Shown: positions 16,387-24,244 of the stretch, piece by piece
Position numbering within the stretch: the first letter of the stretch is position 1
Layout of the letters: every line of letters begins with the position of its first letter
Assembly: GCA_009377745.1 (NCBI GenBank)
Contig: WHTK01000007.1
Coordinates: 1-64,000 of the forward strand
Source of the DNA: Dehalococcoidia bacterium
GTDB taxonomy: Bacteria; Chloroflexota; Dehalococcoidia; DSTF01; WHTK01
Reading direction: 5' to 3'
Length of the DNA stretch: 64,000 nucleotides
The notes under the pieces: generated by a model
What the model saw: only the letters and a program-made list of their open reading frames with translations
Told to the model about the DNA's origin: nothing
Databases searched by the model: none
Translations under genes and position numbers: made by a program

Positions 16387-17463
16387 ATGATGCCCAGGGT
16401 ACTGGCCTTTGCGCCGATCGGCGATAGTCACAAGTTTCTGGAGCAGAATGGCTGTGAGGTGGTCCTTGGTAAGCCGGAGTGGCACGTCCCCGATGGCGGC
16501 CACGAAGCGGACGTAATTGCGATGGCCCAGGGCGCCGCTGCCCTCGCCGGCACTTCGATGCGGGCGACACCGATCTCTCGCCGCGTCCTCGAAGCCTCGC
16601 CGGAGCTGCGCATCGTCGCCAAGGCCACGGTCGGCGTGGACGACATCGATGTCGACGCGGCGTCCGAGCTGGGCATCCTGGTCACGCACGCGCCGGTCGA
16701 ATCGAACTGGGGCAACATCGCCGAGACGACCGTGATGTTCCTGCTCAGCCTGATCAAAGACCAGATCGTCCAGGACGAGACGATCAAGAGCGGCGGCTGG
16801 TGGACGGATGGCCGCGTCGGCGGTTACGTTGGCAGCCGGCTCTCGGACGGCTACGAGGGCATCACGCTGGGCATCGTCGGCCTCGGCCGCATCGGTGGGC
16901 GGGTGGCGCAGCTCATGCGTCCCTGGAACATCCGCATCCTGGCCTGCGACCCCTACGTGCCGGACCACCGCTTCCTCGAGTTCGGCGTGACGCCGGTGGA
17001 CCTCGACACTCTGCTGCGCCAGTCAGATATCGTCACGATCCACGTCGTCCTGACGAAGGAGACGCGACATATGATCAGTACGCCGCAGCTGGGGCGAATG
17101 AAGCCGTCTTCCTTCTTGATCAACACGGCCCGTGGTGGCGCCGTCGACGAGGCGGCGCTAATCGATGCGCTGGATAAGGGCGTCATCTGCCGGGCGGCGC
17201 TCAACGCCTTCGAGGAGGAGCCGCTGCCGCCAGAGAGCCCCCTGCGTTTCATGGGCGACAAGGTGATCTTGCGCCCCCATGGCGGCACGCCGCTTCGCAC
17301 CGGCGCCGGCGGGCCCGCGGGACGCAGCATCGGCCAGAACACGGAGTGGCTGAACGCCGACGTCCTCAAGGCGCTGCGCGGCGAGACGCCGGACCACGTC
17401 TTCAACGCGGAAGCGCTGCCGCTCTGGCTGGAGCGCTTCAAGGGCAAGAGCCTGCTGGGTTGA
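16387..17463 (+). CDS. D-2-hydroxyacid dehydrogenase family protein
   Basis: NAD(P)-dependent oxidoreductases of this family interconvert 2-hydroxy and 2-oxo acids. The 358-aa protein has KATVGVDDIDVDAASELGI, the coenzyme motif TLGIVGLGRIGGRVAQL (about 158-174), the catalytic Arg block INTARGGAVDEAALIDAL, the Glu in FEEEPLP and the His in RPHGGTP. It is somewhat longer than phosphoglycerate dehydrogenase catalytic units and has no ACT domain. It is co-transcribed with the class II aldolase 5 bases upstream. The start at 16387 (ATG ATG) gives a normal N-terminus; either Met could be used. Confidence 0.87.
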   Translation: MMPRVLAFAPIGDSHKFLEQNGCEVVLGKPEWHVPDGGHEADVIAMAQGAAALAGTSMRATPISRRVLEASPELRIVAKATVGVDDIDVDAASELGILVTHAPVESNWGNIAETTVMFLLSLIKDQIVQDETIKSGGWWTDGRVGGYVGSRLSDGYEGITLGIVGLGRIGGRVAQLMRPWNIRILACDPYVPDHRFLEFGVTPVDLDTLLRQSDIVTIHVVLTKETRHMISTPQLGRMKPSSFLINTARGGAVDEAALIDALDKGVICRAALNAFEEEPLPPESPLRFMGDKVILRPHGGTPLRTGAGGPAGRSIGQNTEWLNADVLKALRGETPDHVFNAEALPLWLERFKGKSLLG

Positions 17464-17528
17464 GTAGTAGGTAACAAGATGGCCGGCCCCGACGCGCCGA
17501 TGCACTCCTGGATTGACGAGAGTAACGG

Positions 17529-18077
17529 GTGAGCGAGAACGCCTTCATCCTCCTGTTCCGCGGCATTAACGTCGGCGGCAACAAGATCGTCAAGATGGAG
17601 ACGCTGCGCAAGGTGCTGGCCGAGGCCGGATTTGGCGGCGTGGCGACCTATATTCAGAGCGGCAACGTGGTGCTGACGTCAGACAAGGACGAGAAGGCGG
17701 TCATTGCCGGCGTGGAGAAGGTCTTCGACAAGACGTTTGGCTTCTCGTCGCGGCCGACGATCCGGTCTCTCAAGGCGTGGCGGCGGATCGTGAAAGGCAA
17801 TCCTTTCGTCGACGTGGCGCAGGAAGGAAGACAGCTCCACGCCGTGCTCCTGGACGCCGCGCCAGGCAAAGAGGCGGTCGCAACGCTCAAGTCGCTGGCA
17901 GCCAGCGAGCAGATCGAGGTGAAGGACGGTGTGCTCTACCTGTATACGCCGGACGGCTTTGGCGCGTCAGAGGTTGCTAAAGGCCTCGATAAGGTGCTGA
18001 AGGTGCCGCTGACGGCGCGCAATTGGAACACCGTGCTGAAGCTGCAGGAGATGGCCGAGAAGCTGGCGCAGGGTTAG
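17529..18077 (+). CDS. DUF1697 domain protein
   Basis: The 182-aa cytosolic protein matches the DUF1697 family from the first residues: FILLFRGINVGGNKIVKM, then GFGGVATYIQSGNVVL, and the C-terminal TARNWNTVLKL. The family's function is unknown. The start is a GTG at the point where homology begins. It is the last gene of its run; a repeat-bearing gap and a convergent gene follow. Confidence 0.88.
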   Translation: MSENAFILLFRGINVGGNKIVKMETLRKVLAEAGFGGVATYIQSGNVVLTSDKDEKAVIAGVEKVFDKTFGFSSRPTIRSLKAWRRIVKGNPFVDVAQEGRQLHAVLLDAAPGKEAVATLKSLAASEQIEVKDGVLYLYTPDGFGASEVAKGLDKVLKVPLTARNWNTVLKLQEMAEKLAQG

Positions 18078-18107
18078 GGTCGCAGCCATCCTCGGGATGA
18101 CGTTACA

Positions 18108-18215
18108 GCGTGCCATCCTGAGCGACGTCGAGTCGCGAAGGATCAAAGCGTGACGCTTAAAAATACAGGCGTCTTAGTGGCTCGTCGCGTAGCGTCCTTC
18201 GACAAGCTCAGGATG
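18108..18215. repeat. Imperfect inverted repeat (CCTGAGC...GCTCAGG type)
   Basis: ATCCTGAGCGACGTCGAG with AAGGATC (about 18114-18152) faces CCTTCGACAAGCTCAGGAT (about 18197-18215). Fragments of the same motif recur near 52690-52720 and 59645-59670. It lies between convergent genes. Confidence 0.5.
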
Positions 18216-18280
18216 CCGTTGAGATATCCTTTGCTGCTCTAACGTCGTCCTGGATGGCCGGCCTGGTGCTTTCGCCTGAT

Positions 18281-18568
18281 CTAATCCAGGAGCTCGTTGT
18301 CCTCTTCGATAATCTCGACGTCGAGGCGCAGCTGCTCTATGTACTCGACGGCTTTGGAGACGACCTCGCTGGCGTGGCTGGCGTTGTTGGCGACGGCGCA
18401 GACGGCGATGCCGGCCAGCTGCCAGGCGTCGTTGTGGGATACTTCGGCGACGGAGACGTTGAAGCGGTTGTGCAGCCGCTGCTGGATCGACTTGATTACC
18501 TGACGCTTGCCCTTCAGCGACCCGTTCTCCGGCAGCCGCAGCGTCAGAGTGCAGAGCGCGACGCTCAT
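18281..18568 (-). CDS. DUF503 domain protein (YlxP-like)
   Basis: The 95-aa protein matches DUF503: the LTLRLPENGSLKGKRQVIKS beginning, RLHNRFNVSVAEV, then NDAWQLAGIAVCAVAN, and an acidic end. In other bacteria the family often sits beside infB and rbfA and its role is not settled; here it follows scpB instead. Its ATG overlaps the scpB stop by four bases, so translation is probably coupled. Confidence 0.9.
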   Translation of the reverse strand: MSVALCTLTLRLPENGSLKGKRQVIKSIQQRLHNRFNVSVAEVSHNDAWQLAGIAVCAVANNASHASEVVSKAVEYIEQLRLDVEIIEEDNELLD

Positions 18569-19188
18569 TCGGCCGTGACGGCCTCCTCGAGTGCCTCGTC
18601 CTCTTCCTCATCGTGGCCGGCGTCTTCGGCATCCACGGCGTCAGCGATGGCTGTCACGCCGTTGCCGATGCCCAGCGGCGGCAGGTCGGTCGGGTCTTTG
18701 AGGCCGAAGTGCTCCAGAAACTTGATCGTTGTGCCCAGAAGGCTGGGACGGCCGGGGCCCGGCGCCTTGCCTACCTCCTCGACCAGGCCGCGGGCGATCA
18801 GCGAGGCGATGGCCCCGTCTGAGTTGACGCCGCGCACCGCCTCGACCGCCGCCCTCGTCACCGGCTGCTTGTAAGCCACGATCGCCAGCGTCTCCAGTGT
18901 CGCGCTGGAGAGGCGCTGCCGGTACTCCAGCCCCAGGAAGCGCTCGACGTAGGGGCCGCACTCCGGGGCCGTCACCAGCTGGACCAACTCGCCGGTGCGC
19001 TGCAGGCGGGTGCCCCCCTCTTCGCAGCGCTCGGCCAGGTCCATTAACGCCAGCTCGACGTCATCCTCGGGACGGTGCAACGTCTGCGCCAGGACGCCGA
19101 CATCGACCGGCTCCTCGGCGACGAAGAGGATGCTCTCGATAATGGCGGAAAGGCGCTCGCTGTTGGCGGGAGGCAGGCGCTGCGGCAC
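18565..19188 (-). CDS. scpB: Segregation and condensation protein B
   Basis: ScpB dimers bind ScpA and regulate the SMC ring that compacts the chromosome. The 207-aa protein has two winged-helix halves: an N-terminal IIESILFVAEEPVDVGVLAQ block, then LSSATLETLAIVAYKQPVTRA with IEAVRG-like AVEAVRGVNSD (about 95-125), GRPSLLGTTIKFLEHFGL, and an acidic C-terminal tail rich in Glu and Asp. Its start overlaps the stop of the AmaP-like gene by one base and its stop overlaps DUF503. No scpA lies in this window. Confidence 0.93.
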   Translation of the reverse strand: MPQRLPPANSERLSAIIESILFVAEEPVDVGVLAQTLHRPEDDVELALMDLAERCEEGGTRLQRTGELVQLVTAPECGPYVERFLGLEYRQRLSSATLETLAIVAYKQPVTRAAVEAVRGVNSDGAIASLIARGLVEEVGKAPGPGRPSLLGTTIKFLEHFGLKDPTDLPPLGIGNGVTAIADAVDAEDAGHDEEEDEALEEAVTAE

Positions 19189-19901
19189 TACTCCTGCTTC
19201 CTCTCGTGGGAGTCCGCTTCAGCGCCGTTGCCCTCCGTGACGGGCGTCGCGGCCGCAACGACCGGCTCTCGCGGCGCTTCCTCTTCGGCGACGGCCGGCT
19301 CCGGCTCCGTCGGAGCCGACTGGGGCAGCAACATCGGCCTGGTGGTGGCGGCTCGACCCATGCGCAGCTCTCGATAGTGAAGGCGCGCGCGCGGTGGCGC
19401 GGCGAGGCCGACGTGGACGCGGTTGACCAGCACGTCGCGGGCGGCGGCGCAGGCCTCGTCCGTGACCTCGGCCAGATTGGCGTCGGGGTCGACATGGAGG
19501 TCAAGCCCCACGGCCACGCCTTTCCCCTTCGTCTTCACGGTCGCTTTGACGTCGGCGACGTGGGGGACGAGCCGTACTGCCTCTTCGATGCGCTGGCCGA
19601 TCGCCGCTGTCGAAAGCACCGCGTTGCCGACCTGCAGGTCAGTGACCTTGACCTCAGTGCCACCCTTGGGCGTCAGCTCCAGGATCAGGATGATCAACGC
19701 CAACACGGCAATCGCGGCGCCACCGGCTGTGAGGAAGGTTTTCTCCAGGTCCTGGTTGTTATCGGAAAGCCACTGGACAGTGTCGTTGAGGCCGTCGATG
19801 CTCTCGTTTGGTATCGTCCAGGCCAGGACAATAACGCTGACCGAGCCCGCGATTAGCGCCAGGCAGACGAGGATCATGAAAATGCGGTTCAGTAGGTTCA
19901 T
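19188..19901 (-). CDS. AmaP-like alkaline shock membrane anchor protein
   Basis: The 237-aa membrane protein has two hydrophobic segments (about 8-30 and 58-76). A cytosolic Asp23/AmaP-type domain follows (TDLQVGNAVLSTAAIGQRIE, then VADVKATVKTKGKGVAVGLD). The low-complexity Pro/Glu/Ala-rich tail contains EEEAPREP. In Firmicutes AmaP anchors Asp23 to the membrane; no asp23 gene is seen here. It is the first strong gene of the minus-strand run AmaP-scpB-DUF503, with overlapping starts and stops. Confidence 0.78.
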   Translation of the reverse strand: MNLLNRIFMILVCLALIAGSVSVIVLAWTIPNESIDGLNDTVQWLSDNNQDLEKTFLTAGGAAIAVLALIILILELTPKGGTEVKVTDLQVGNAVLSTAAIGQRIEEAVRLVPHVADVKATVKTKGKGVAVGLDLHVDPDANLAEVTDEACAAARDVLVNRVHVGLAAPPRARLHYRELRMGRAATTRPMLLPQSAPTEPEPAVAEEEAPREPVVAAATPVTEGNGAEADSHERKQE

Positions 19902-20016
19902 TCCGGTTCCACCTTTCCTTTAATCCCGCCTCGTTGGTAGCCAAGAACCGCGCCTTCGTCAGCCGGTTGTGCGGGTCGCGCGGCGAGGCCACCTACCCGC
20001 GAATGTGGGTGTCCGT

Positions 20017-20205
20017 TTACCATGCCCGGCGGCCATTGCGTCGCGTCTCCAGCAGTCCAGGCTCACCGCGACCGAGGAAGCGGCGCCGGTAAGTGCCGGA
20101 CATCGCTAGGCGCTGAGCCTGGCGCAGCAGCGCCTCCGAATCGGCGATGTTGAGCTTGCGACCGAAGGTGAGGATGGCAGTTGTGACGGGTCCGGAATCA
20201 GACAT
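20017..20205 (-). CDS. Small protein of unknown function
   Basis: A 62-codon frame starts at an ATG about 20 bases downstream of the expected start site of a good minus-strand promoter (20233-20260). The peptide (TAILTFGRKLNIADSEALLR, then a basic end with RRRFLGRGEPG and RRNGRRAW) has no domain I recognise. The ribosome site is weak. It may be a genuine small gene at the head of the AmaP-scpB transcript or simply leader sequence. Confidence 0.4.
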   Translation of the reverse strand: MSDSGPVTTAILTFGRKLNIADSEALLRQAQRLAMSGTYRRRFLGRGEPGLLETRRNGRRAW

Positions 20206-20232
20206 AACTTCGAAGGGTCTGGCCTCTCAGTG

Positions 20233-20260
20233 ATCATAAGGATTAAGCCTCGGCTGTCAA
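20233..20260 (-). promoter_or_regulatory. Sigma70-type promoter reading towards AmaP/scpB
   Basis: On the minus strand TTGACA (20255-20260), a 16-base spacer and TATGAT (20233-20238) form a near-consensus promoter. It would drive the 62-codon frame and possibly the AmaP-scpB-DUF503 run. Confidence 0.65.
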
Positions 20261-20336
20261 ACGCGCGTTTCAGGCCAAGCCAACGGCAGATCGCGGCAGA
20301 TTCCAGAGGACCTTGCAGATTCGTTTATGAGAAAAC

Positions 20337-20365
20337 TTGGTTGTAAGAAATGGTCTTCTTATACT
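20337..20365 (+). promoter_or_regulatory. Promoter of the cation antiporter gene
   Basis: TTGGTT (20337-20342), a 17-base spacer and TATACT (20360-20365) lie about 30 bases upstream of the TTG start at 20394. The region is divergent from the promoter at 20233-20260. Confidence 0.6.
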
Positions 20366-20393
20366 GCGCTAGATATTTGATGATTGATCGTCG

Positions 20394-21446
20394 TTGGCGC
20401 TAGAGCTCGCGCTAGTCACAGTCTCTCTCGTAATCATTCTGATTGCGGCCGAACTCTTCACCAATGCCGTGGAGTGGTTTGGCCATCGCCTCGGTTTGGC
20501 CGAAGGCGCCGTCGGTAGCGTCCTGGCCGCCGTGGGTACGGCGATGCCGGAGACGATGATCCCAATCATCGCCATCCTGGTCACCGGCACCGAAGGCGGC
20601 CACGAGATCGGCATCGGCGCCATCCTCGGCGCGCCCTTCCTCCTTTCCACCGCGGCTTTCGCCGTCACGGGCCTCGGCGTCATCTTTTTCGCCGGCCGGC
20701 GAGCTAACGGCAAGAACATGCACCTCGATTCCGTCGTCATCGGGCGCGATATCGGTTACTTCTTCATCGTCTACGTCTTCGCCATCGCTGCCAGCTTCCT
20801 GCCCGTGCAGGAAGGGAAGTACGCCGTCGCGTTTGTGCTGCTCGGCCTCTATGCCCTCTATGTCTATCGCACCTTCTCGCACGATAGCGGCAGCGTGGAG
20901 GTCCACGACGAAGAGGAGTTGGCGGGATTGAAGTTCCACCGCTGGGTCGGCGGCAAAGACTCCCCGCCGACGCTGTTCATCATGCTCCAGTTCGCCGCCG
21001 CGCTGGGCATCATGATCGCCGGGGCCCTGCTCTTCGTCGAAAACCTGGAGTCGGTGGCGCACCGGCTGGGCGTGCCGGCGCTGCCGCTGGCGCTGGTGAT
21101 CGCACCGCTGGCCTCAGAGCTACCGGAGAAGTTCAACAGCATTATCTGGGTCAGCCAGGGCAAGGACACGCTGGCCATGGGCAATATCAGCGGCGCCATG
21201 GTCTTCCAGAGCTGCATCCCAGTCGCCATCGGTCTCCTTTTTACGGAGTGGGTGCTCAGCGAGACAGCGCTTGTCTCCGCCGCCATCGCCCTGGGCTCCA
21301 CCGGCATCGTCTACCTCTCGATCAAGAAGCGGGGCTATCTCAGCTCCTTCGTCCTGGCGAGAGCCGGCTTCCTATGGATCGGCTTCGTCATCTACGTGGT
21401 CGCCAAGCTGCTCATCGAGGGCTCGACCGACACCGCCGCCCACTAG
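20394..21446 (+). CDS. Sodium/calcium exchanger (CaCA) family membrane protein
   Basis: The 350-aa polytopic protein carries the two alpha-repeats of the CaCA superfamily. The first is AVGSVLAAVGTAMPETMIPI (about 38-57), the second ALVIAPLASELPEKFNSIIW followed by GNISGAMVFQ (about 234-270). Each has the acidic residue that binds the cation. A cytosolic acidic loop (VEVHDEEEL) separates the halves. It would exchange Ca2+ or another divalent cation for Na+ or H+. The start is a TTG right where the first membrane segment begins; a sigma70-like promoter lies upstream. The gene stands alone. Confidence 0.85.
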   Translation: MALELALVTVSLVIILIAAELFTNAVEWFGHRLGLAEGAVGSVLAAVGTAMPETMIPIIAILVTGTEGGHEIGIGAILGAPFLLSTAAFAVTGLGVIFFAGRRANGKNMHLDSVVIGRDIGYFFIVYVFAIAASFLPVQEGKYAVAFVLLGLYALYVYRTFSHDSGSVEVHDEEELAGLKFHRWVGGKDSPPTLFIMLQFAAALGIMIAGALLFVENLESVAHRLGVPALPLALVIAPLASELPEKFNSIIWVSQGKDTLAMGNISGAMVFQSCIPVAIGLLFTEWVLSETALVSAAIALGSTGIVYLSIKKRGYLSSFVLARAGFLWIGFVIYVVAKLLIEGSTDTAAH

Positions 21447-21585
21447 GGCGAATCCCCAGCCCTCACGTCTAAGAAGTTCGGCCTTCGTTGGGCAAATCAG
21501 GGTTCAGCTGTTATCGAGAGCCGTTTTCCGTGGTGCGACGCCTCACCGCGCCGCGTTTAAGAATCGAGATGGAAGAGCGGAAGCC

Positions 21586-22335
21586 CTACGTCCCTTCGAG
21601 GCCGTGGAGCTCCAGCAAGTCAACGTCTGCCAGGATGTCCTCAGTGCGGCCGTCCGCGACCACGGCCCCTGAGTCCATGATGATGATCCGTTTGAACAGG
21701 TCCTTCACCAGATGCATGTCGTGCGTGGAGACCAGCATGGCCTGGGGCAGGTCGCCCAGCAGGTTGATCAGGCCGCGCCGCGCCCGCGGGTCCAGCCCGG
21801 CAGAGGGCTCGTCCAGGGCCAGCAGCCGCGGGTTCATCGATAGCACGGTTGCCAGGGCCACGCGTTTGCGCTCGCCGATGCTCAGCTCATGCGGCCGCCG
21901 TTCCTCGAAGCCGCCCATGCCAACGCAAGCCAGGGCATCGCCTACGCGCTGGCGAATTTCGCCCTCCGGCAAGCCCATGTACAGCGGCCCAAAAGCCACG
22001 TCATCGAAGACGCGGGGAGAGAAGAGCTGGTCGTCCGGGTTCTGGAAGACCAGGCCGACGAGGGCGCGGATTTCACCCAGATTGGCATCTATGGTCTCTT
22101 GGCCGAAGATGCGCACCCGCCCGGCCTGTGCCTTGAAGATGCCGTTGAGGTGCAGCAGCAGCGTCGATTTGCCGGCGCCGTTGGGGCCGATGAGAGCTAC
22201 CTTCTCGTCCGGCTGCAGCGTGAAGGAGACGTCCTTCAGCGCCTGCTGGCCGTTGTGATAGCGGTAGGACAGCCCCGCGATATCGAGTGCCGCGACGCTG
22301 GGCGCCGATTTGGTCAGGACTTCAGAATCGAGCAT
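21586..22335 (-). CDS. cbiO: Energy-coupling factor transporter ATPase (CbiO-like)
   Basis: This ABC ATPase powers an ECF importer, here most likely for Co2+ or Ni2+ given the cbiM and cbiQ partners. The 249-aa protein has Walker A IGPNGAGKST, the Q-loop VFQNPDDQLFSPRVFDDVAFGP, the ABC signature ELSIGERKR, Walker B LLALDEPSAGLDP and the switch His in STHDMH. Its start overlaps the end of cbiQ by 14 bases. It is the last gene of the minus-strand cbiM-PDGLE-cbiQ-cbiO operon. Confidence 0.92.
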   Translation of the reverse strand: MLDSEVLTKSAPSVAALDIAGLSYRYHNGQQALKDVSFTLQPDEKVALIGPNGAGKSTLLLHLNGIFKAQAGRVRIFGQETIDANLGEIRALVGLVFQNPDDQLFSPRVFDDVAFGPLYMGLPEGEIRQRVGDALACVGMGGFEERRPHELSIGERKRVALATVLSMNPRLLALDEPSAGLDPRARRGLINLLGDLPQAMLVSTHDMHLVKDLFKRIIIMDSGAVVADGRTEDILADVDLLELHGLEGT

Positions 22336-23107
22336 AGGTTTGGATCACGATCACTGCCGCGAGGGTCACCGCCACTACAATAACGTCGCGGCGGCTTAGG
22401 GCGAACCGGTTCATCGATTTTAGCTCACCGCTGTAGCCGCGCGCCTGCATCGCGACGTAAACGCGCTCGCTGCGGGCCAGACTGCGCAGGAACAACGAAC
22501 CGACCATGTGCCCCGCGACCTGTCCGCGCCAGAGGAGACTGCCGCCGGCCTTGCCATTGGGCCGCGCCGATCGCGCCTCCCGCGCTCTGATCAACCGCAG
22601 CGCCTCCTCGCCGATGACGAAGATGTAGCGCCACATGAAAGACACCGTCGCGACGAGGATACGCGGCACACCCAGCCAGCGCAGCGAACGCAGGATGTGG
22701 TCCGGCTCGGTTGTCGCCGTTAGCAGCGTGGCCGCCAGGACGGAGAGCCAGGAGCGCAGCAGGATCGATGACAGAGCTTCGGCGCCCTCGGAGGTCGCCG
22801 TCCAGCCGAAGACCGGCACCTCGAACAGCGGCTCGCCCGGCCGGTTGAAGATCACCGGCACGGCGGCGAGGACGAAGGGCAGCGCCAACAGCGACCGGCC
22901 GATAACCAAACGCGGCGAGAGGCCGGAAGCCAGCGTCATCACGACCAGCAGCGTGCCCATCGCCGCGAATATCTCCCAGCGCGCTTGCGGCGTCAGCAGC
23001 ACCGCGAAGATGAAGACAAACGTCATCACCAGCTTGGCGCGCGGATCCAGCCGGTGGACGAAGCTATCGCCTGCTATATGGCGGTCGGTAATCGCGAAGA
23101 CGGACAA
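22322..23107 (-). CDS. cbiQ: Energy-coupling factor transporter transmembrane protein (CbiQ-like)
   Basis: The 261-aa T-component couples the ATPase to the substrate-binding unit. It has about five to six hydrophobic segments. The cytosolic coupling region has the two conserved Ala-Arg-Gly-type motifs (REARSARPNGKAGGS and VAMQARGYSGE, about 170-235). The N-terminus HIAGDSFVHRLDPRAKLV is typical of CbiQ/EcfT. It begins 6 bases after the PDGLE gene and overlaps cbiO. Confidence 0.9.
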   Translation of the reverse strand: MSVFAITDRHIAGDSFVHRLDPRAKLVMTFVFIFAVLLTPQARWEIFAAMGTLLVVMTLASGLSPRLVIGRSLLALPFVLAAVPVIFNRPGEPLFEVPVFGWTATSEGAEALSSILLRSWLSVLAATLLTATTEPDHILRSLRWLGVPRILVATVSFMWRYIFVIGEEALRLIRAREARSARPNGKAGGSLLWRGQVAGHMVGSLFLRSLARSERVYVAMQARGYSGELKSMNRFALSRRDVIVVAVTLAAVIVIQTYARF

Positions 23108-23113
23108 GTCTGC

Positions 23114-23437
23114 CTATCCGGCTCCCGGGTTGTGAGAACCACCGTTACGACGGCGCGTTGCCTTCATCAGGAACGCGAAGCCAAAGCCAAGCGCCGCGAC
23201 AATCACGATGCCGACTAGGCCGGACAGGATCGTCGCTACCTTCTCGTTCTCGACGCCGGGGAAGGTGTAGTCCGGGATGATCTCGTAAGGGGCATCCTCT
23301 GCCTCGCCGATGAACTCCTTGTCCTCAGCCACCTTCTCGAGGCCGTCCGGGTGGGAAGAGGCCCAGGGGCTGAACAGCGCCACAATTACGGCAATGCCAA
23401 GACCAACAACGATTATGCCCAGCCAGCCCTTGCTCAC
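23114..23437 (-). CDS. PDGLE domain protein (CbiN-like small subunit)
   Basis: The 107-aa protein has an N-terminal membrane segment (LGIIVVGLGIAVIVALFSPW), the SSHPDGLEKVAED motif that names the family, and a second membrane segment (ILSGLVGIVIVAALGFGFAF). PDGLE proteins take the place of CbiN in many nickel/cobalt ECF importers and are needed with CbiM for metal capture. The stop of cbiM overlaps its ATG by four bases. Confidence 0.9.
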   Translation of the reverse strand: MSKGWLGIIVVGLGIAVIVALFSPWASSHPDGLEKVAEDKEFIGEAEDAPYEIIPDYTFPGVENEKVATILSGLVGIVIVAALGFGFAFLMKATRRRNGGSHNPGAG

Positions 23438-24147
23438 GCGCTCACCTCCGGTGACATCGTGCGGCTGCCATCGCTCCTCTCGATGAGGTCAGGCCGTGCG
23501 GCCACAACGAGGGCAATGGCAGCGGCCGTGATCAGGCCCTCACCGACGCCGATCAACGCGTGCACCCCGAGCATCGCCGGCAGCGCCACGTCCAGCGCGG
23601 ACGTGCCGGAGAGCGCCAGCTGCACCGAGGTCAGCGTTGCCGCTGCCATGACGGTGAGCCAGGCGCCGCTGAAGGAGCCGGCCAGACGTCCGGTGGGTCC
23701 GGCAATGACGCCCGTAACGGCGCGGAAGATGCCGTAGCCCAGGAAGGCCGTCAGGATACCCATATTGAGGATGTTGGTGCCTAGGACGACGAGGCCGCCG
23801 TCCTGGAAGATCAGCGCTTGCACGCCGACTACCGCCGTCATGACGATCACCGCTGCCCAGGGGCCAACCAGGATTGCCGCCAGCGTGCCGCCTAGCAGGT
23901 GGCCGGAGGTGCCGCCCGCGACCGGGAAGTTGATCATCTGGCCGGCGAAGATGAAGGCGGCCAGCACGCCCATCAGCGGCGCGGCCTTTTCACCCATCTC
24001 CGTGTTCGTCTTCTTAACGGCCAGAGCAATGACGGCAATCGTTATCGCCCAGCCGATCAGGGAGACCGGCAGGCTGACGAAGCCGTCAGGGATGTGCAGG
24101 CCGGGGACGTCCGGTATCTCCCGTGCCGGGATCGGTATGTAAAGCAT
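23434..24147 (-). CDS. cbiM: Energy-coupling factor substrate-binding permease (CbiM-like)
   Basis: The S-component (237 aa from 24147) binds the metal. CbiM proteins normally begin MHIPDG with the His near the N-terminus chelating Co/Ni. Here an extra piece (MLYIPIPAREIPDVPG) precedes LHIPDGFVS, so the processing or position of the chelating end may differ. About six to seven membrane segments follow (GGTSGHLLGGTLAAILVGPW is the typical core). The ATG at 24147 follows GGAGGCGAGG; an upstream TTG at 24192 falls in the probable operator and is less likely. It is the first gene of the operon. Confidence 0.88.
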   Translation of the reverse strand: MLYIPIPAREIPDVPGLHIPDGFVSLPVSLIGWAITIAVIALAVKKTNTEMGEKAAPLMGVLAAFIFAGQMINFPVAGGTSGHLLGGTLAAILVGPWAAVIVMTAVVGVQALIFQDGGLVVLGTNILNMGILTAFLGYGIFRAVTGVIAGPTGRLAGSFSGAWLTVMAAATLTSVQLALSGTSALDVALPAMLGVHALIGVGEGLITAAAIALVVAARPDLIERSDGSRTMSPEVSA

Positions 24148-24187
24148 GACCTCGCCTCCGCGCAAGACGCCCTTGCCACCGCCTTGC

Positions 24188-24201
24188 TGCAACTAATTGC
24201 A
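24188..24201. promoter_or_regulatory. Candidate metal-responsive operator of the cbi operon
   Basis: The perfect dyad TGCAACTAATTGCA (TGCAA-4-TTGCA) lies just downstream of the expected transcription start of cbiM. Fur-family nickel or zinc regulators use TTGCAA-type half-sites, so a Nur-like repressor is a reasonable guess. I see no cobalamin riboswitch in the 100-base leader. Confidence 0.45.
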
Positions 24202-24215
24202 AGTATCGCTGTCAG

Positions 24216-24244
24216 AAAGTAGCACCAGTAGTGCGCGCCGTCAA
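24216..24244 (-). promoter_or_regulatory. Promoter of the cbiMNQO operon
   Basis: On the minus strand TTGACG (24239-24244), a 17-base spacer and TACTTT (24216-24221) form a sigma70-like promoter. The -35 box touches the ATG of the divergent gene at 24244. Confidence 0.6.

Noticed and set aside
24148..24243. Cobalamin riboswitch upstream of cbiM
   Set aside because: The leader is too short, and no B12-box-like sequence is present; a protein operator fits better.
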